Shown piece after piece: positions 11,789 to 23,330 of a DNA stretch of 64,000 nt. The DNA is taken from assembly GCA_018398585.1 (NCBI GenBank), contig JAGTTD010000010.1, forward strand, positions 2,683,501 to 2,747,500, given 5' to 3'. A program made the translations under genes and the position numbers. Within the stretch, counting starts at the first letter, position 1. Every line of letters starts with the position of its first letter. A model generated the notes under the pieces. The model made no database searches. It was not told the DNA's origin and saw only the letters and a list, made by a program, of their open reading frames with translations. This DNA comes from Simmondsia chinensis (taxonomy: Eukaryota > Streptophyta > Magnoliopsida > Caryophyllales > Simmondsiaceae).

Positions 11789-13606
11789 GGAGTGGGTTCA
11801 CATTTTGATTCCCAGTTTCATATTATAGTTGTAGATGTTTATGGTCACATGAGGTTATAGATTCGAATACCTTTCCCCCAACCCTGAAAATCAAGGTTGT
11901 TATCAAAGAATCAACTGACCCAAGAGCTTAAATTGATAAGTGAAGGCTACTGTTTAGTTTTATACTCTAACAGTTGTCGTTCAAGTTAGTTACTACAAAG
12001 GCTATGTTTGGCTTTAGCTATTAGCTGTTAACGTTTAACTATTAACTGTTAGTTGGTTGATTAATTGTTAGTTGATGTGCAACAATTTTCATTTAAATGT
12101 TTGGTAAAATTAGATGTTCAAGTTAGTAGATTGTTATGAAATGACATAGTCACAAATAAATTGAGGAAGAAGATGGGTGGGTTGTTGATTGCGTTTTGGT
12201 AACTAAGATGGAAATAAGAGGCAAAATGATAAATAGAGGAGCCATTCGCCGAGATAGCATTAAAATCAAAAATATTCCAAAAATAACATTGAAAGAAAAT
12301 TATATACCTAACTGACATCCATGTCATCCTTTATGATTTTTTCTTCCCCTGTTTTTCTTAAATTTTTAAAAAAATTATGAAGAAAGATATTCTGTCCATA
12401 ATTTTTAATATATTATCTTTTAAAATTTATAACATTTTCTTACTTATAGTAAATAAAATAAATTAGATTATATGCAAATTTAATTTAAATATTTATTTTA
12501 TTTAGTAAAATTGAGAAATTAGTATAAATTTAAAAAATAAAACATATATACAAGCATATGCATCCATGTATTGAAAATTGTGTATTAAAATTTAGTTTTT
12601 TGAAAAAAAGTAAAAGAAACAAAAACAATAAAAAAGTTAAAAGGATGACATGATTGTTATTTGGATGAATACTTTTTTTTTGAAGTTAGTTTTAAAAATA
12701 TTTTTATTTTAGTGTTATTTTGTACAATGGCTCTAAATAATGGTTGATTATATAAAATTTGAAAAATTAGAAGCTAAACTGTTTAGTTTTTGAAAAGAAC
12801 CTCTCCAAAAGTTAAAAATTATCCTAAAAGTGAATTTTTTTTTTATTATCAATCAATGCAATTAACTGCTTGATTCGCTTTTTGGGTACAGTTAGTTGGG
12901 TAAATTAAATAGGTTTAACACATTAATTTTTTAGTTTGTAAATTTTATGAGATAATTTTTTTGTTTAAACAGTTATAAGTATTTAATAAAATAGTTTAAA
13001 TAATGTTATAAAAAAATAAAAGTGGAGCCTATTTTACTCTGTTTACACTTGCTATTTAAGTTATTTTATTAAATACATGTAACTTTTTACACTATTAAAT
13101 TATTTAACAAAGTTTTTGGAGTTAAAAAATAATACATCAAACCTCATGCTACTTATATTTAGTTTATCGTAGTTATTGTATATATATGGCATGCCATAGT
13201 AATCTGTATATTGATCAATATATGTAATCTTAGTTTTACCCATCAACTTAACTTTTGAAAAAGTTATTTCGTTAACGGTGCTATAGATATTCATTAAAGA
13301 ACTTCAAGGTCAAACCCAATGCTAACATGTTTAATTTTCCATCAAATGAAATGCTTCATTTTGGGATCAAAACACCAATTTTAACTTAATTTAATAAAAT
13401 TATATTAAGTAATATATTGTACAAATGACGAAATTATCCTTGACCCTTTGATTTGTAAAATTGTTAAGGATTTGGAGCGGTCCTTCAAGCTTTTGCCAAA
13501 ACAAATTTAGAAGTGCTTTTTATTTATTAACTTATTTATAATTTATTGATAAAAAATAAGTTCTATTGAAGGTAGTTTGGTAATTTTGTATTTTTTTTAT
13601 CGGAAG
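11789..13606. other. AT-rich non-coding interval
   Basis: No gene is supported. The part at about 12000-12130 (ctatgtttggctttagc) looks like the edge of a hAT-type MITE, but no inverse end or duplication was found. The remainder is A/T-rich low-complexity sequence. Confidence 0.5.
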
Positions 13607-13620
13607 GTTAACAATGTCAG

Positions 13621-13800
13621 CCAATTATGAGGGCGTCTTAGTTGGTGGCATCTCCTACCCATGCAGTCGTAGCCCAAGGGTCAGGTCAGGAGTTCAATTC
13701 TAGCTGAGGATATACTCATGACTTTCCTATTTATAGGAATTGTGGGCTTTCTCGTAGGCCAGGGTTAGTTGGGGCAATCTAGTTTCTTGTTACCAAAAGG
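13621..13800 (+). mobile_element. tRNA-derived SINE (family ending TTACCAAAA), copy 1
   Basis: The head has an A-box-like tcttagttggtggcatc and a B-box-like ggagttcaattc at tRNA spacing. The 3' end reads cttgttaccaaaag. Flanks gttaacaatgtcag (13607-13620) and gttgatgatgtcag (13801-13814) form a 14-bp duplication with two mismatches. The second copy at 43.4 kb has the same head layout and the same tail. Confidence 0.75.
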
Positions 13801-13921
13801 GTTGATGATGTCAGTATTATGTGTGATATTGAAAACTTTTTGAAGAGTTTAGATGTAACTTTGAAAAATTAGAAAAGTAAGGTGGTTTTCTGATGTCTCA
13901 CCTAAAATCACTACAAGAAAA

Positions 13922-14700
13922 AGACTTTAATGCAGCAAAATTAATAAGGCAAAAATCCAAGTGCCATAGTAATTGGATACCAAGGGTATCTACTAAGGCA
14001 TAAATCCTAATGCCGTATTAGGTTATCAGGAGAGTACCTAATATGGCACATTTTAATGCTGTATTGGACCTTAGTAGAATTCAATTGTAACGGCAAACTA
14101 ATGCGCCATAAGAAGGCTTCATATTAATCTCTACTATATAAACCTAATTAGGCACTGAAATTTGCTGCATTAGAGCAGGAACCATAGGCTTAATACGTCA
14201 TTATATAATGCCTTATTTGATCTTACTAGAATTTTAAGTAATAAGGCAAAAGTATGTGCCTTATTAAACCTTCATAATTTTAAACCTACTAAAGCGTTTT
14301 ATTTTACTGTATTATATATAGGTTTTACAATGTTAATACGATAATATTTAATGCGTTATTAGATCTTATTAGAATTTGAAGTAATAAGGCAAAATTAAGC
14401 GCCTTATTAAGGCTTCATAATTTTAGTTATACAGTAAGCCTAATAAGACGTTATATTTTGCTGTATTACATCTATATTTAAAAAGCTTAATACATTGCTA
14501 AAGTTTTATATAAAAGGCAAAAATATGCGCCCAATTAAGACTTTATAATTTTAATTTTATAGTAATTCTAATAAGGCGCTTTATTTGCCATATTATATAC
14601 AGGTTTAACAAGTTTAATAGTGCATAATATATTGCCATAGTAAACCTTTATTTAATTTTAAGTAGTAAGGTAAAATATCTTGCTGCATTAGATAGTTCCT
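13922..14700. repeat. Left subterminal repeats of the CACTA element
   Basis: Many degenerate copies of a short motif around taataaggca or gccttatta occur in both orientations. In En/Spm elements such repeats bind the element-encoded DNA-binding protein. The same word set recurs at the right end. Confidence 0.7.
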
Positions 14701-14889
14701 TACATAGATGTTTCCCGCTCATTTCTCTCGCTTCCCTCTTAGTTACACGGCTCACCAATATCTTGCGATTTTCATCATCTTCACTTCAGCTTCATCAATT
14801 ACTTTTATTTCTCTTGAAACGAAGCTTCATCTTCACCCGCTGTTCTTGACTTCCCACTCATTTCTCGCGTTCACTTCGCTTCATCATCA

Positions 14890-15785
14890 TCACTGTGTAA
14901 GTTATTATTATTATTTTTTTTTTCTAAATTGCGATTTTCTCTCATTTTAGCTTTATCTTTGGCATTCTAGCTCAAAATTGGAGGTTCTACTTCAGTTTTT
15001 GTGGTGTCTGGTGTTGATTGTGTAAGTTTTTGTTTTAAATCGCAATTTACTCTAGTTTTAGCTTAATCCAGGTCAAAATTGGAGGTTACACATTAGTTTT
15101 CGTGAGTTTCCGTGGTCTTCGGTGTTGATTGTGTAAGTTTTTATTCTAAATCACAATTTTCTCTTATTTTAACTTAATCTAGGTTAAAATCGGAGGTTTC
15201 ACATCAGTTTTTGTTGTGTCCGATGTTGATTGTGTAAGTTTTTGTTCTAAATCGTAATTTTCTCTTATTTGAGCTTAATCTAGGCCAAAATCGGAGGTTC
15301 CACATCAATTTTCATGAGTTTTCGTGGTATCCGGTGTTAATTTTGTATGTTTTTGTTCTAAAACGCAATTTTCTCTTATTTTCGATTTCGGAGGTTTCAC
15401 TTCAGCTGTGGTGAGTTTTCGTGGTCTTCGATGTTCATTGTGTAAGTTTTTGTTTTAAATCGCATCTTATTTTAGTTTAACCTAGGTCAAAATTGGAGGT
15501 TTCACATCAGTTTTCGTGAGTATTCGTGGTCTCTAGTGTTAATTATGTAAGTTTTTATTCTAAATCGCAATTTTCTCTTGTTTTAGCTTAATCTAGGTCA
15601 AAATCGAGGCTTCACTTCAGCTTTGGTGAGTTTTCGTGGTCTCCGGTGTTAAATGTTTAAGTTTTTGTTCTAAATTGCAATTTTCTCTTATTTTAGCTTA
15701 ATCTAGGTCAAAATTGGAGATTTTACTTCAGCTTTGGTGAGTTTTCGTGGTCTCCGGTGTTGATTGTGTAAGTTTTTTGTTCTAA
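14890..15785 (+). repeat. Nine-copy exon-like tandem array in the CACTA gene
   Basis: A unit of about 97-125 bp repeats nine times. Each unit has a T/C-rich tract ending aatctag, a GC-richer stretch (aaaatcggaggtt, tcgtggtctccggtgtt), then GTAAGTTTTTGTTCTAAATC. Donor-like GTAAGT words fall at 14897, 15022, 15133, 15234, 15442, 15547 and 15768; the copies near 15345 and 15657 read GTATGT and TTAAGT. Each unit therefore looks like a mini exon with a donor. The transcript upstream (from about 14708) is leader-like. Confidence 0.7.
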
Positions 15786-15839
15786 ATCACAGTTTTCTCT
15801 CATTATAGCTTAATCTAGGTCAAAATCTGGCAAGTCTCA

Positions 15840-18489
15840 GCACTTCTGACCACACTCATGAGGTTGGCCCATTGCAGCCTGGTATGTTTGCTACAACTAT
15901 TTCTTTTAATTCTATAATAAATTACTCATGATAATATATGATTTTAAGCATTACATTATACAGGGTGTGACGCTATGGAGAGCCGAGCACCGTCTGACCA
16001 CACTAATGAGGCTAGCTCATCACAACCTGGTATGTTTCTCTATTACCTTATTACTTGTATTACTCATGTATTAGTATGAGTTATACAAACTTAGTTGATC
16101 GTATTCAGAGGGTTGAATTTAAAATTCATGGCTGATAAATGTGTTAATATCATGCTAAGTATTCTATCAAAACAATTAAGATGAGATAATTCTATCAAAA
16201 CAATTAAGATGTTTATAGCACGAAGCTACAATCAAATCCCTTCTTAAGTAAGAAACTCGTTAGATTCGAAAAACTACAATTATATGTGTCATGGAACATT
16301 CATAATCATATTGACATAATTTATTCTAAATCAGATAAATTATGCAGGTCAAAAAATAAGATCAAAACCTGTAGGTGGGCAAATGGACGTAAGAGCACCC
16401 AATGAATCTGAACTGCTAATTCTCTTCATATCTCAGATTCTGATGATCAAAACGTAGTGTTTGAGTCCCTTTTTATCTCTTTCTCCTTTGTTTGCTTTGC
16501 TTTTAAATATCTTTATGGGGTTTTATTTAGGATAGGAATTTTAAATTTATGCATAGAGTGATAGTTTTATGCAAATTGATGGTGATGATAATTCATGGTG
16601 TAACAAACACCTCTCTTTCCTACTCTTTTTTGTCCATTTATTTACGGCTGCTATATGAAACCTTATGTTGCAGTTCACTTTGTTCGTTTATGTTCTGATT
16701 TAACGTGTTATTGTTCATTCAGCCAAGCGTCGACGTGGTGAGCCAAGGTGTTTAAAATATAAGAAAAAGAGAGGAAAACCACCAAGGTGTGTTCCCGTGC
16801 AACTCCCCCCTTGTTTAAGAAGAGTCGTTGGGGAAAACTCAAAGCAGTTCATTGCGGAAATGTCATTTCTAGTTAAGCAATATTTGCCGCTTAATGTCAA
16901 GACTTTTAGAGATATTGACGCTGACATTATTTTCAAAGTAATTTCTAAAGCGAGGGTAATTTTTCAAAGTAAATTTGCTTTTCGAAATACATCTTGTTTA
17001 ATGAAAGAGTTGATTCATGTATTTTAATTTGTTTCATGGTGTTAGAGTATGTTTGAGTTCCCCGATGTCTCCTATGTCAATGAAGCCTTGAGAAAGCAAA
17101 TGTCAAGGACTTTTCGAAATTGGCGATATCGACTCAAAAGGAAATACTTCTATGGGAATAGCACGGATGCAGCTCGCCTTGAAAATTGCCCCTCTGGTAT
17201 TGATCCCGAGGCCTAGAGGTGGCTTGTTATCATATATTGGGGTTCAGCCGAAGCTAGAGTAATTCATTCTACCATTGTCATTTTAAGATTTTACTTGAGC
17301 AATTGATTTTATTGTTCACTTGCAATTTCAGCGAAGAAGTGAACAAAATCGCGAAGCGCAATCAGAACAAACGATGGTGCATCGTGTTGGTGCGAAATCG
17401 ATTGCGCGGATTGTTCACGAGATGGTAAAATACATGTAGAGTTGATGATTTTAGTTATGAGGTGATAGAAAAGTGTAAGTATGGCGCATAAGTAAACTGC
17501 AGCAAATACATCAGAGCTAATGATTACCCACCTGAGAAAATTTCGGTGTATACTCTCATCACTTGAATTACCCCTTGCCTACTGCCATCACCTGAATCAC
17601 CTCCTCCACTAATCTTGAACTAAAATCAAACAATAACATACCAACTTTCATTTGTGTATACTTATTGGTAAATTTTTGTTGATCTAAAATGAGCTTTGAG
17701 GACCATACTTGCATCAATGTCACTAGATTATATAGCAATAATTATCTTTATGTTTTTACGTGATCATTTGCTTTTTGTGTTATTCTTTGCAGCGCTGTGA
17801 GCCACCCATAGCTGATGAGGAGCGGTTGCCCGAGTACATTAGGTTGTTTGAAAGACAGAAGAAGAATTCCGATGGTACTTGGGTTGAGAAGTATGCAGAA
17901 GAGGCATATAATGCGCTTCTCAAATTACACGAGGAGGAATTGGCGAAGCATGATGTTGATAACCTTACGACTCCCGAGGCCTATACAAAAGTACTCGGCC
18001 ACCGGTCAGGACATCAAAGAGGGATGGGAGCTGGGCCGCCTCCAGTAATAAGGAGACAGAGCATTTATGATTATGATGAGCATCCACGTATATCAGAGGT
18101 AGAAATGGAGCAACGTGTGGCTGGGCAAGTTGCAGAGCAAGTAGCTCAACAAGTTGCTCAGCAAGAAACCGCTTTTATTACCCAAATCAGAGCCGAAGGT
18201 GCAGAAAAAGAAGCCCAATTGAGAGCCGAAGCTGCAGAAAGGGAATCCCAGCTGAGAGCCGAGGCTGCCCAATTGAGAGCCGACCATGCCCAATTTAGAG
18301 CCTAGGCTGCGGAAAGGGAGGCTAGTTTCAAGGAGGAGATGATGTATATGATGCGATCTATGGTAAATTTATTTGTATTGCTTTTTTATCAATACTAAAT
18401 TGAAATGCTAAAATTTATCTTTGTTTAACAATAAATTTTCTACGCAGATTCAAAACCAAGGTGGTCGACAACAAACCTCGACTTATTGA
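15840..18489 (+). pseudogene. CACTA-borne Transposase_24 (Ptta/En/Spm) gene, decayed
   Basis: Exons can be read between GT-AG borders: about 15840-15881, 15964-16029, 16723-16955, about 17045-17258, 17332-17424, 17793-18362 and 18448-18489 (TGA at 18487). The protein carries a basic segment (KRRRGEP), then FRNWRYRLKRKYFYG, ARLENCPSGIDPEA, GAKSIARIVHEM, YIRLFERQKKNSDGTWV and a C-terminal coiled coil of RAEAAERE repeats. This order matches plant Transposase_24 proteins, thought to be En/Spm accessory proteins. A TAG replaces an expected Trp after GIDPEA, and another TAG falls at 18303-18305 in the coiled coil. Exons 1 and 2 are near duplicates (SDHTHE, SDHTNE). Confidence 0.75.
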
Positions 18490-18689
18490 GAAGATTTTGT
18501 AATAGGCTGCTATGTGTTTGATTTGACAAGATTGTGAAAACTTGTGATACATTTCTTTGAGTTTATTTGGTTGTAATGCATTTTGGTATTGGAGTTTGGT
18601 ACTTTTTTATGATGTTATGAAACTTTCGGTAGTAGCTGATTTGTATTTTATAGGTTTTAGTGGATTATGTTAGATTAAAACAGAAAAAT

Positions 18690-19336
18690 GAAGCTTATGG
18701 GTGAAGCCGTTCTAGGCATGAGAGGTATAAATCATATTACGGTGCCATATAGTATAGTATTAAGCCTTACATCTTTAGGTCTAATAGGGTACAAAATAGT
18801 GTCGTATTAAGCTGTATATGTTTAGGGACTAATACGGCACTTTATAGTGTTGTACTAAGCCTTACTTCTTTGTGCCATATTAAGTCACATATGTCTAGGG
18901 CCTAATATAGCACATTGTAGTGACGTTTAAGCTTTACAACTTTAGGTTCAATACAACACAAAATAGTGCCATTTAAACTATACATGTCAAATATGGCATC
19001 TTTTAGTGCCGTATTAAGCCTTACATCTTAGGTCTAATAAGGCACAATATGGTGCCATATTAAGCCGTATATGCCTAAGGTCTAATGTGGCACTTTATAA
19101 TGCCGTATAAGTCTTTTAGGCTTCAGAACTTGAATAATTTTTTGTGGCAAGATTTTGTGTTGTATTAGCTATCATTTAAGGGGGCAAATTTTTTTTTTGC
19201 CTTAATAAGGTAATAAGTCATACGTTATAGGGCAAAATTGCGGCAAAATTAGTTTTTGCCCAATTAGGTAAGTAAGGAACTCTTTTGCTTTATTGAGGCA
19301 ATTTTTTTGCCTTATTTGTCTAATTTTCTTGTAGTG
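18690..19336. repeat. Right subterminal repeats of the CACTA element
   Basis: Repeated words around taatacggcac, gccgtattaagcctta and variants, spaced roughly every 50-60 bp, lead into the terminal TTTTCTTGTAGTG. They mirror the left subterminal region. Confidence 0.7.
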
Positions 19337-19487
19337 AATGTAGGTAGTATTCAGTAAAACAACTGATACAAACCAATATCGATCAGGCTCTTAAACATGA
19401 ATCAACATATGAAATACTCAAATTAATATTAATAATCTCCTAAAAAGGAGTAATTACATGTATAATTACTCGTATAAAGATTTTTTT

Positions 19488-19489
<2 letters not shown>

Positions 19490-19529
<40 letters not shown>
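19490..19529 (+). repeat. Run of 40 G residues
   Basis: A pure G run follows nine T and is followed by agagacagag. Such a run could form stacked G-quadruplexes, and its assembled length may be unreliable. A 34-nt C run lies at 11690-11723. Confidence 0.95.
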
Positions 19530-19530
<1 letters not shown>

Positions 19531-19649
19531 AGAGACAGAGAAATTGGGGGGAGAGAGAATAACACACTAACACTCATTAACATCATTCATACCCTAATTA
19601 ACTCTAACCCCCTCGTTTATGTAAGCTAATGGAAGAATCTAGAATTGCC

Positions 19650-20214
19650 TAGGGGTGGCAAATGTATCGTGTTCGCGTTCGTACTATGTGAGGGGTCTTA
19701 GAAATGGGGTCAGCCCGAACCCGACCTGTTTATTAAACGGGTTAAGAACTCTCAACCTTTACCTAACTCAATTATTAAATGGGTAACCTGCGGGTTATCC
19801 ATTTAATTATATTGTTGACTTTTTTCTATTAAATGCTAGTTTTTTTAAATTACAAACATGTTAATAATGTATTTGATGGTTGATACTACCATAAATACTT
19901 GTTATATTTATAATTGTTAAAATAAATTATCAAATTAATATTATTAAATATAGTTTAAATTATCTTAACTACCAAAAATATGTATATATAATAACAATAA
20001 TGTATCACTTAAATGCCTAACATAACTATGTAAGCGGATCAATCGTGTCGAAAATAGGTTACATGGGTCAAATTCAAATTCAACCCAGTTTTCTAAACGG
20101 GTTAAATGGCTCAACCCAAATTCAACCCGCCTTTAAAATCCTCAACCTAAACCTGCTATCTTCGTGTTGTATCCGTATCATGCTATCACGTCGTGTCAGA
20201 TTTTACCAGCCCTA
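19650..20214. mobile_element. hAT-type MITE, 565 bp, perfect 8-bp duplication
   Basis: The ends are TAGGGGTGGCAAA and its imperfect inverse (reverse complement TAGGGCTGGTAAAA). GAATTGCC occurs at 19642-19649 and 20215-20222, a perfect 8-bp duplication as made by hAT transposases. The interior holds repeated words such as aaacgggtta and ggctcaaccc and codes for nothing. A related interior (gtcgaaaa.aggtta.atg) lies in introns of the RNF113-like copies at 32.6, 34.9 and 37.0 kb. Confidence 0.88.
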
Positions 20215-20222
20215 GAATTGCC

Positions 20223-20630
20223 ACCTCAGCATATGACGTGGCACTACTAAGCCCGGGTCAGGATGTATGACATGAGATTGGACCCGGGAATATTTGTACC
20301 AGTGCCCCCGATCCTATTTTGGCTCGTATTAATTCTTTCCCCTCCAAAAACCTTTGTCCCCAAGGTTTATGAATATCGAGCCAAATCTTAAATGTAGATA
20401 ATCCTCCCGGATCAAATACTAAAAATACAAATTTTAACCCCTTAACTTTACTAAAATTAATAAAATTTATTTTTTCTAAAACATTTAGGGAAATCGCAAC
20501 AAATAAACCCCCAACCCCGCTTTTAATTTTTTCCAACCCCTCTTTCCTAAAATCAACCCATTTGGACCATTTTATCCTTTTCACACTAGTCCCTCATGTT
20601 CACTCTCTCTCTCCTCTGCAAGACTCTTTC
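20223..20630. other. Non-coding interval left of the foldback element
   Basis: No recognisable gene. The open stretch on the minus strand has no homology I can name. The last part is CT-rich (ctctctctcctct) and leads into the outer inverted repeat. Confidence 0.4.
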
Positions 20631-21020
20631 TCTCTCCTCTCATTTAATGCAAAATGACAACTTTTTTACTTTTTGCTTTTAATTTTCTCTCTCCCTTCTC
20701 TTTCCACCAGTTCATTCTCTCTCTCCTTTCACTGTGTTAACCATTTGTCTTCTTTCTCCCATATCTCATTCTCTCTTCTTTCTTCTTCTTCTTTTATTTT
20801 CGAATTCCCGAGCTCTATTCTCAGCGTCCTGCGTGTTTTATTATCCTACTTGGGCCCTTGGGTAGTTGTTTGTGATGGCTTTGGAAGAAGAAGAAAGGTT
20901 TGTAAGAACAGGTTTGAAGCATTGTGGCATTATGGTAGGTTCAAGGTTAAGTCATTACACATTTCACGGTTTTCAAATCAGACATTGAAGGTAAACGATC
21001 ATTTCATGCATTGATAGTTA
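20631..21020 (+). repeat. Outer unique segment of the left arm
   Basis: It begins tctctcctctcatttaatg and its inverse is at 29280-29672. Both copies read through a Ser/Phe-rich frame ending in VCKN.FEALWH and LHIS.FS, so the frame is old enough to have stayed mostly open in both copies. This may be a leader or captured gene exon; the function is unknown. Confidence 0.75.
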
Positions 21021-21024
21021 ATGA

Positions 21025-23330
21025 AACTTTATCATATTGGTGTGTTACTAGTCATTTATAATGTATAATCAATATGATTGGTGTAAAAGGAGTATTATCA
21101 TTTTCTTTTAGTGCGTTTCAACACATTAATGGTGTATGATTAATCATACATCGTGTATGATTGGTTAAAATGGTGTATTATCATGTTGTGTTGGTGTTTT
21201 TGAAGTCATTAATGGCGTATGATTAATCATATGCCGTGCATTATTGGCTTAAATGTATCATGTTATGTTGGTGTTTTTCAAGTCATTAATGGTGTATGAT
21301 TAATCACATACCGTGTATGATTGTTTTAAATGGTGTTAAATCATTCTCTGTTAGTGTTTTTCAAGTCATTAATGATGTATGATCAATCATACACCGTGTA
21401 TGATTGGTTTAAAATAGTGTGAAATAAAATTATCTAGGCGTGTCTCAAATAATTATTGGTGTATGATCAATTATATACCGTGTATGATTAGTTTTATTGA
21501 TGTGAAATTAACTTGTATAGGTGTGTTTCAAGTAAGTACTGATGTATGATCAATCATATACCATGTATGATAGGTTTTAATGGTGTAAAATCATCTTGTC
21601 TAGGTGTGTTTCAAGTAATTAGTGGTGTATGATAGGTTTTAATGGTGTAAAATCAACTTGTATAGGTGTGTTTCAAGTAATTAGTGGTGTATGATTAATC
21701 ATACACCGTGTATGATAGGTTTTAATGGTGCAAAATTAACTTATATAGGTGTGTTTCAAGTAATTAGTGCTCTATGGTCAATTATACACCGCGTATGATA
21801 GGTTTTAATGGTGTGAAATTAACTTGTATAGGTGTGTTTCAAGTAATTAGTGGTGTATCATAAACCATACACCGTATATGATAGGTTTAAATGGTGTAAA
21901 ATCAACTTGTATAAGTGTGTTTCAAGTAATTAGTGGTGTATGATCAATCATACGCCGTGTATGATAGGTTTTAATGGTGTGAGATCATTTTGTGTTGGTG
22001 TGTTTTAAGTAATTAGCGGTGTATGATTAGTTTTAATGGTGTGAAATCAACTTGTATAGGTATGTTTTATGTAATTAGTGGTGTATGATAGGTTTTAATG
22101 GTGTAAAATCATCTTGTTTAGGTGTGCTTCAAATAATTAGTGGTGTATGATATGTTTTATGGTGTAAAATAAACTTGTATAGGTGTGTTTCAAGTAATTA
22201 GTGGTGTATGATCAATCATACACCGTGTATGATAGGTTTTAATGGTGGGAAATCAACTTGTATAGGTGTGTTTTAAGTAATTAATGGTGTATGATTAATC
22301 ATACACCGTGTATGATAGGTTTTAATGGTGTGAGATCATTTTGTGTTGGTGTGTTTTAAGTAATTAGTGGTGTATGATTAATCATACACCGTGTATGATT
22401 AGTTTTAATGGTGTAAAATCAACTTGTATAGGTGTTTTTCATGTAATTAGTGGTATATGATCAATCATACACCATGTATGATAGGTTTTAATGGTGTAAA
22501 ATCATCTTGTCTAGGTGTGCTCCAAGTAATTAGTGGTGTATGATTAATCATACATCGTGTATGATAGATTTTAATGGTGTAAAATAAACTTGTATAGGTG
22601 TGTTTCAAGTAATTAGTGGTGTATGATCAATCATATACCGTGTATGATAGGTTTTAATGGTGTGAAATCAACTTCTATATGTGTGTTTCAAGTAATTAGT
22701 GCTGTATGATCAATCATACACCGTGTATGTTTGGTTTTAATGGTGTTAAATCAACTTGTATAGATGTGTTTCAAGTAATTAGCGGTGTATGATCAATCAT
22801 ACACCGTGTATGATTGGTTTTAATTGTGTGAAATCGACTTGTGTTGGTGTGTTTCAAGTAATTAGTGGTGAATGATCAACCATACACCGTGTATAAAAGA
22901 ACATACCCAGTGCCTCAAGGGCTCTCGCCTACGCAAGGTCTAGGGGGACGGATGTACACAGCCTTCCCCCTTTATGGTGTTAACCTAGAAAGAGGCTATT
23001 TCCCAGTCACCCCACTGTGTATGATTGGTTTAAATGGTGTGAAATCATATTGTATTGGTATTTTTCAAGTCACTAATAGTGTATTATCAATCATACATCA
23101 TGTATTATTAGTTTAAATGGTGTGAAATCAACTTGTCTAGGCGTATTTCAAGTAATTAGTGGTGTATGATCAATCATATACTGTGTATGATTAGTTTTAA
23201 TGGTGTAAAATCAACTTGTGTTAGTGTGTTTTAAGTAAACAGTGGTCTATGGTTAGTCATACACCGTGTATGATTGGTTTGAATAGTGTAAAATCAACTT
23301 GTCTAGATGTAGTTTAACCCTTCAATATCA
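21025..23330 (+). repeat. Left arm: about 26 units of an ~83-bp satellite
   Basis: The unit reads, in pieces, ggtgtatgatcaatcataca, ccgtgtatgataggtttta, atggtgtaaaatcaacttg, tataggtgtgtttcaagtaa, ttagt. The first piece is part of a near-perfect palindrome (TGTATGATTAATCATACA). Some units lack the second half of the palindrome. A SINE interrupts the array at about 22896-23015. Confidence 0.9.
22896..23015 (-). mobile_element. Headless SINE copy inside the left arm
   Basis: Read on the minus strand it begins ggggtgactgggaaatagcc, continues aagggggaaggctgtgtac and ends gcccttgaggcactgggtat. This is the body and tail of the 5S-headed SINE without the 5S part. It is a 5'-truncated insertion or a copy with a lost head. 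A short gtgtat occurs at both flanks, too short to count as proof of a duplication. Confidence 0.8.

Larger units (their letters stand above)
13909..19336. mobile_element. CACTA transposon, 5.43 kb, perfect AAT duplication
   Basis: The left end is CACTACAAGAAAA and the right end is TTTTCTTGTAGTG, an exact terminal inverted repeat. AAT at 13906-13908 and 19337-19339 is the 3-bp target duplication typical of En/Spm elements. The subterminal regions are packed with short degenerate repeats. Inside is a decayed Transposase_24-type gene (about 15.8-18.5 kb) and a tandem exon-like array (14.9-15.8 kb). I see no DDE transposase (Transposase_21/tnp2), so it is probably non-autonomous. Gene orientation is plus. 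Confidence 0.92.

Noticed and set aside
13909..19336. Autonomous CACTA element
   Set aside because: No DDE transposase domain (tnp2/Transposase_21) is visible in any frame; only the accessory-type Transposase_24 gene, with stops.
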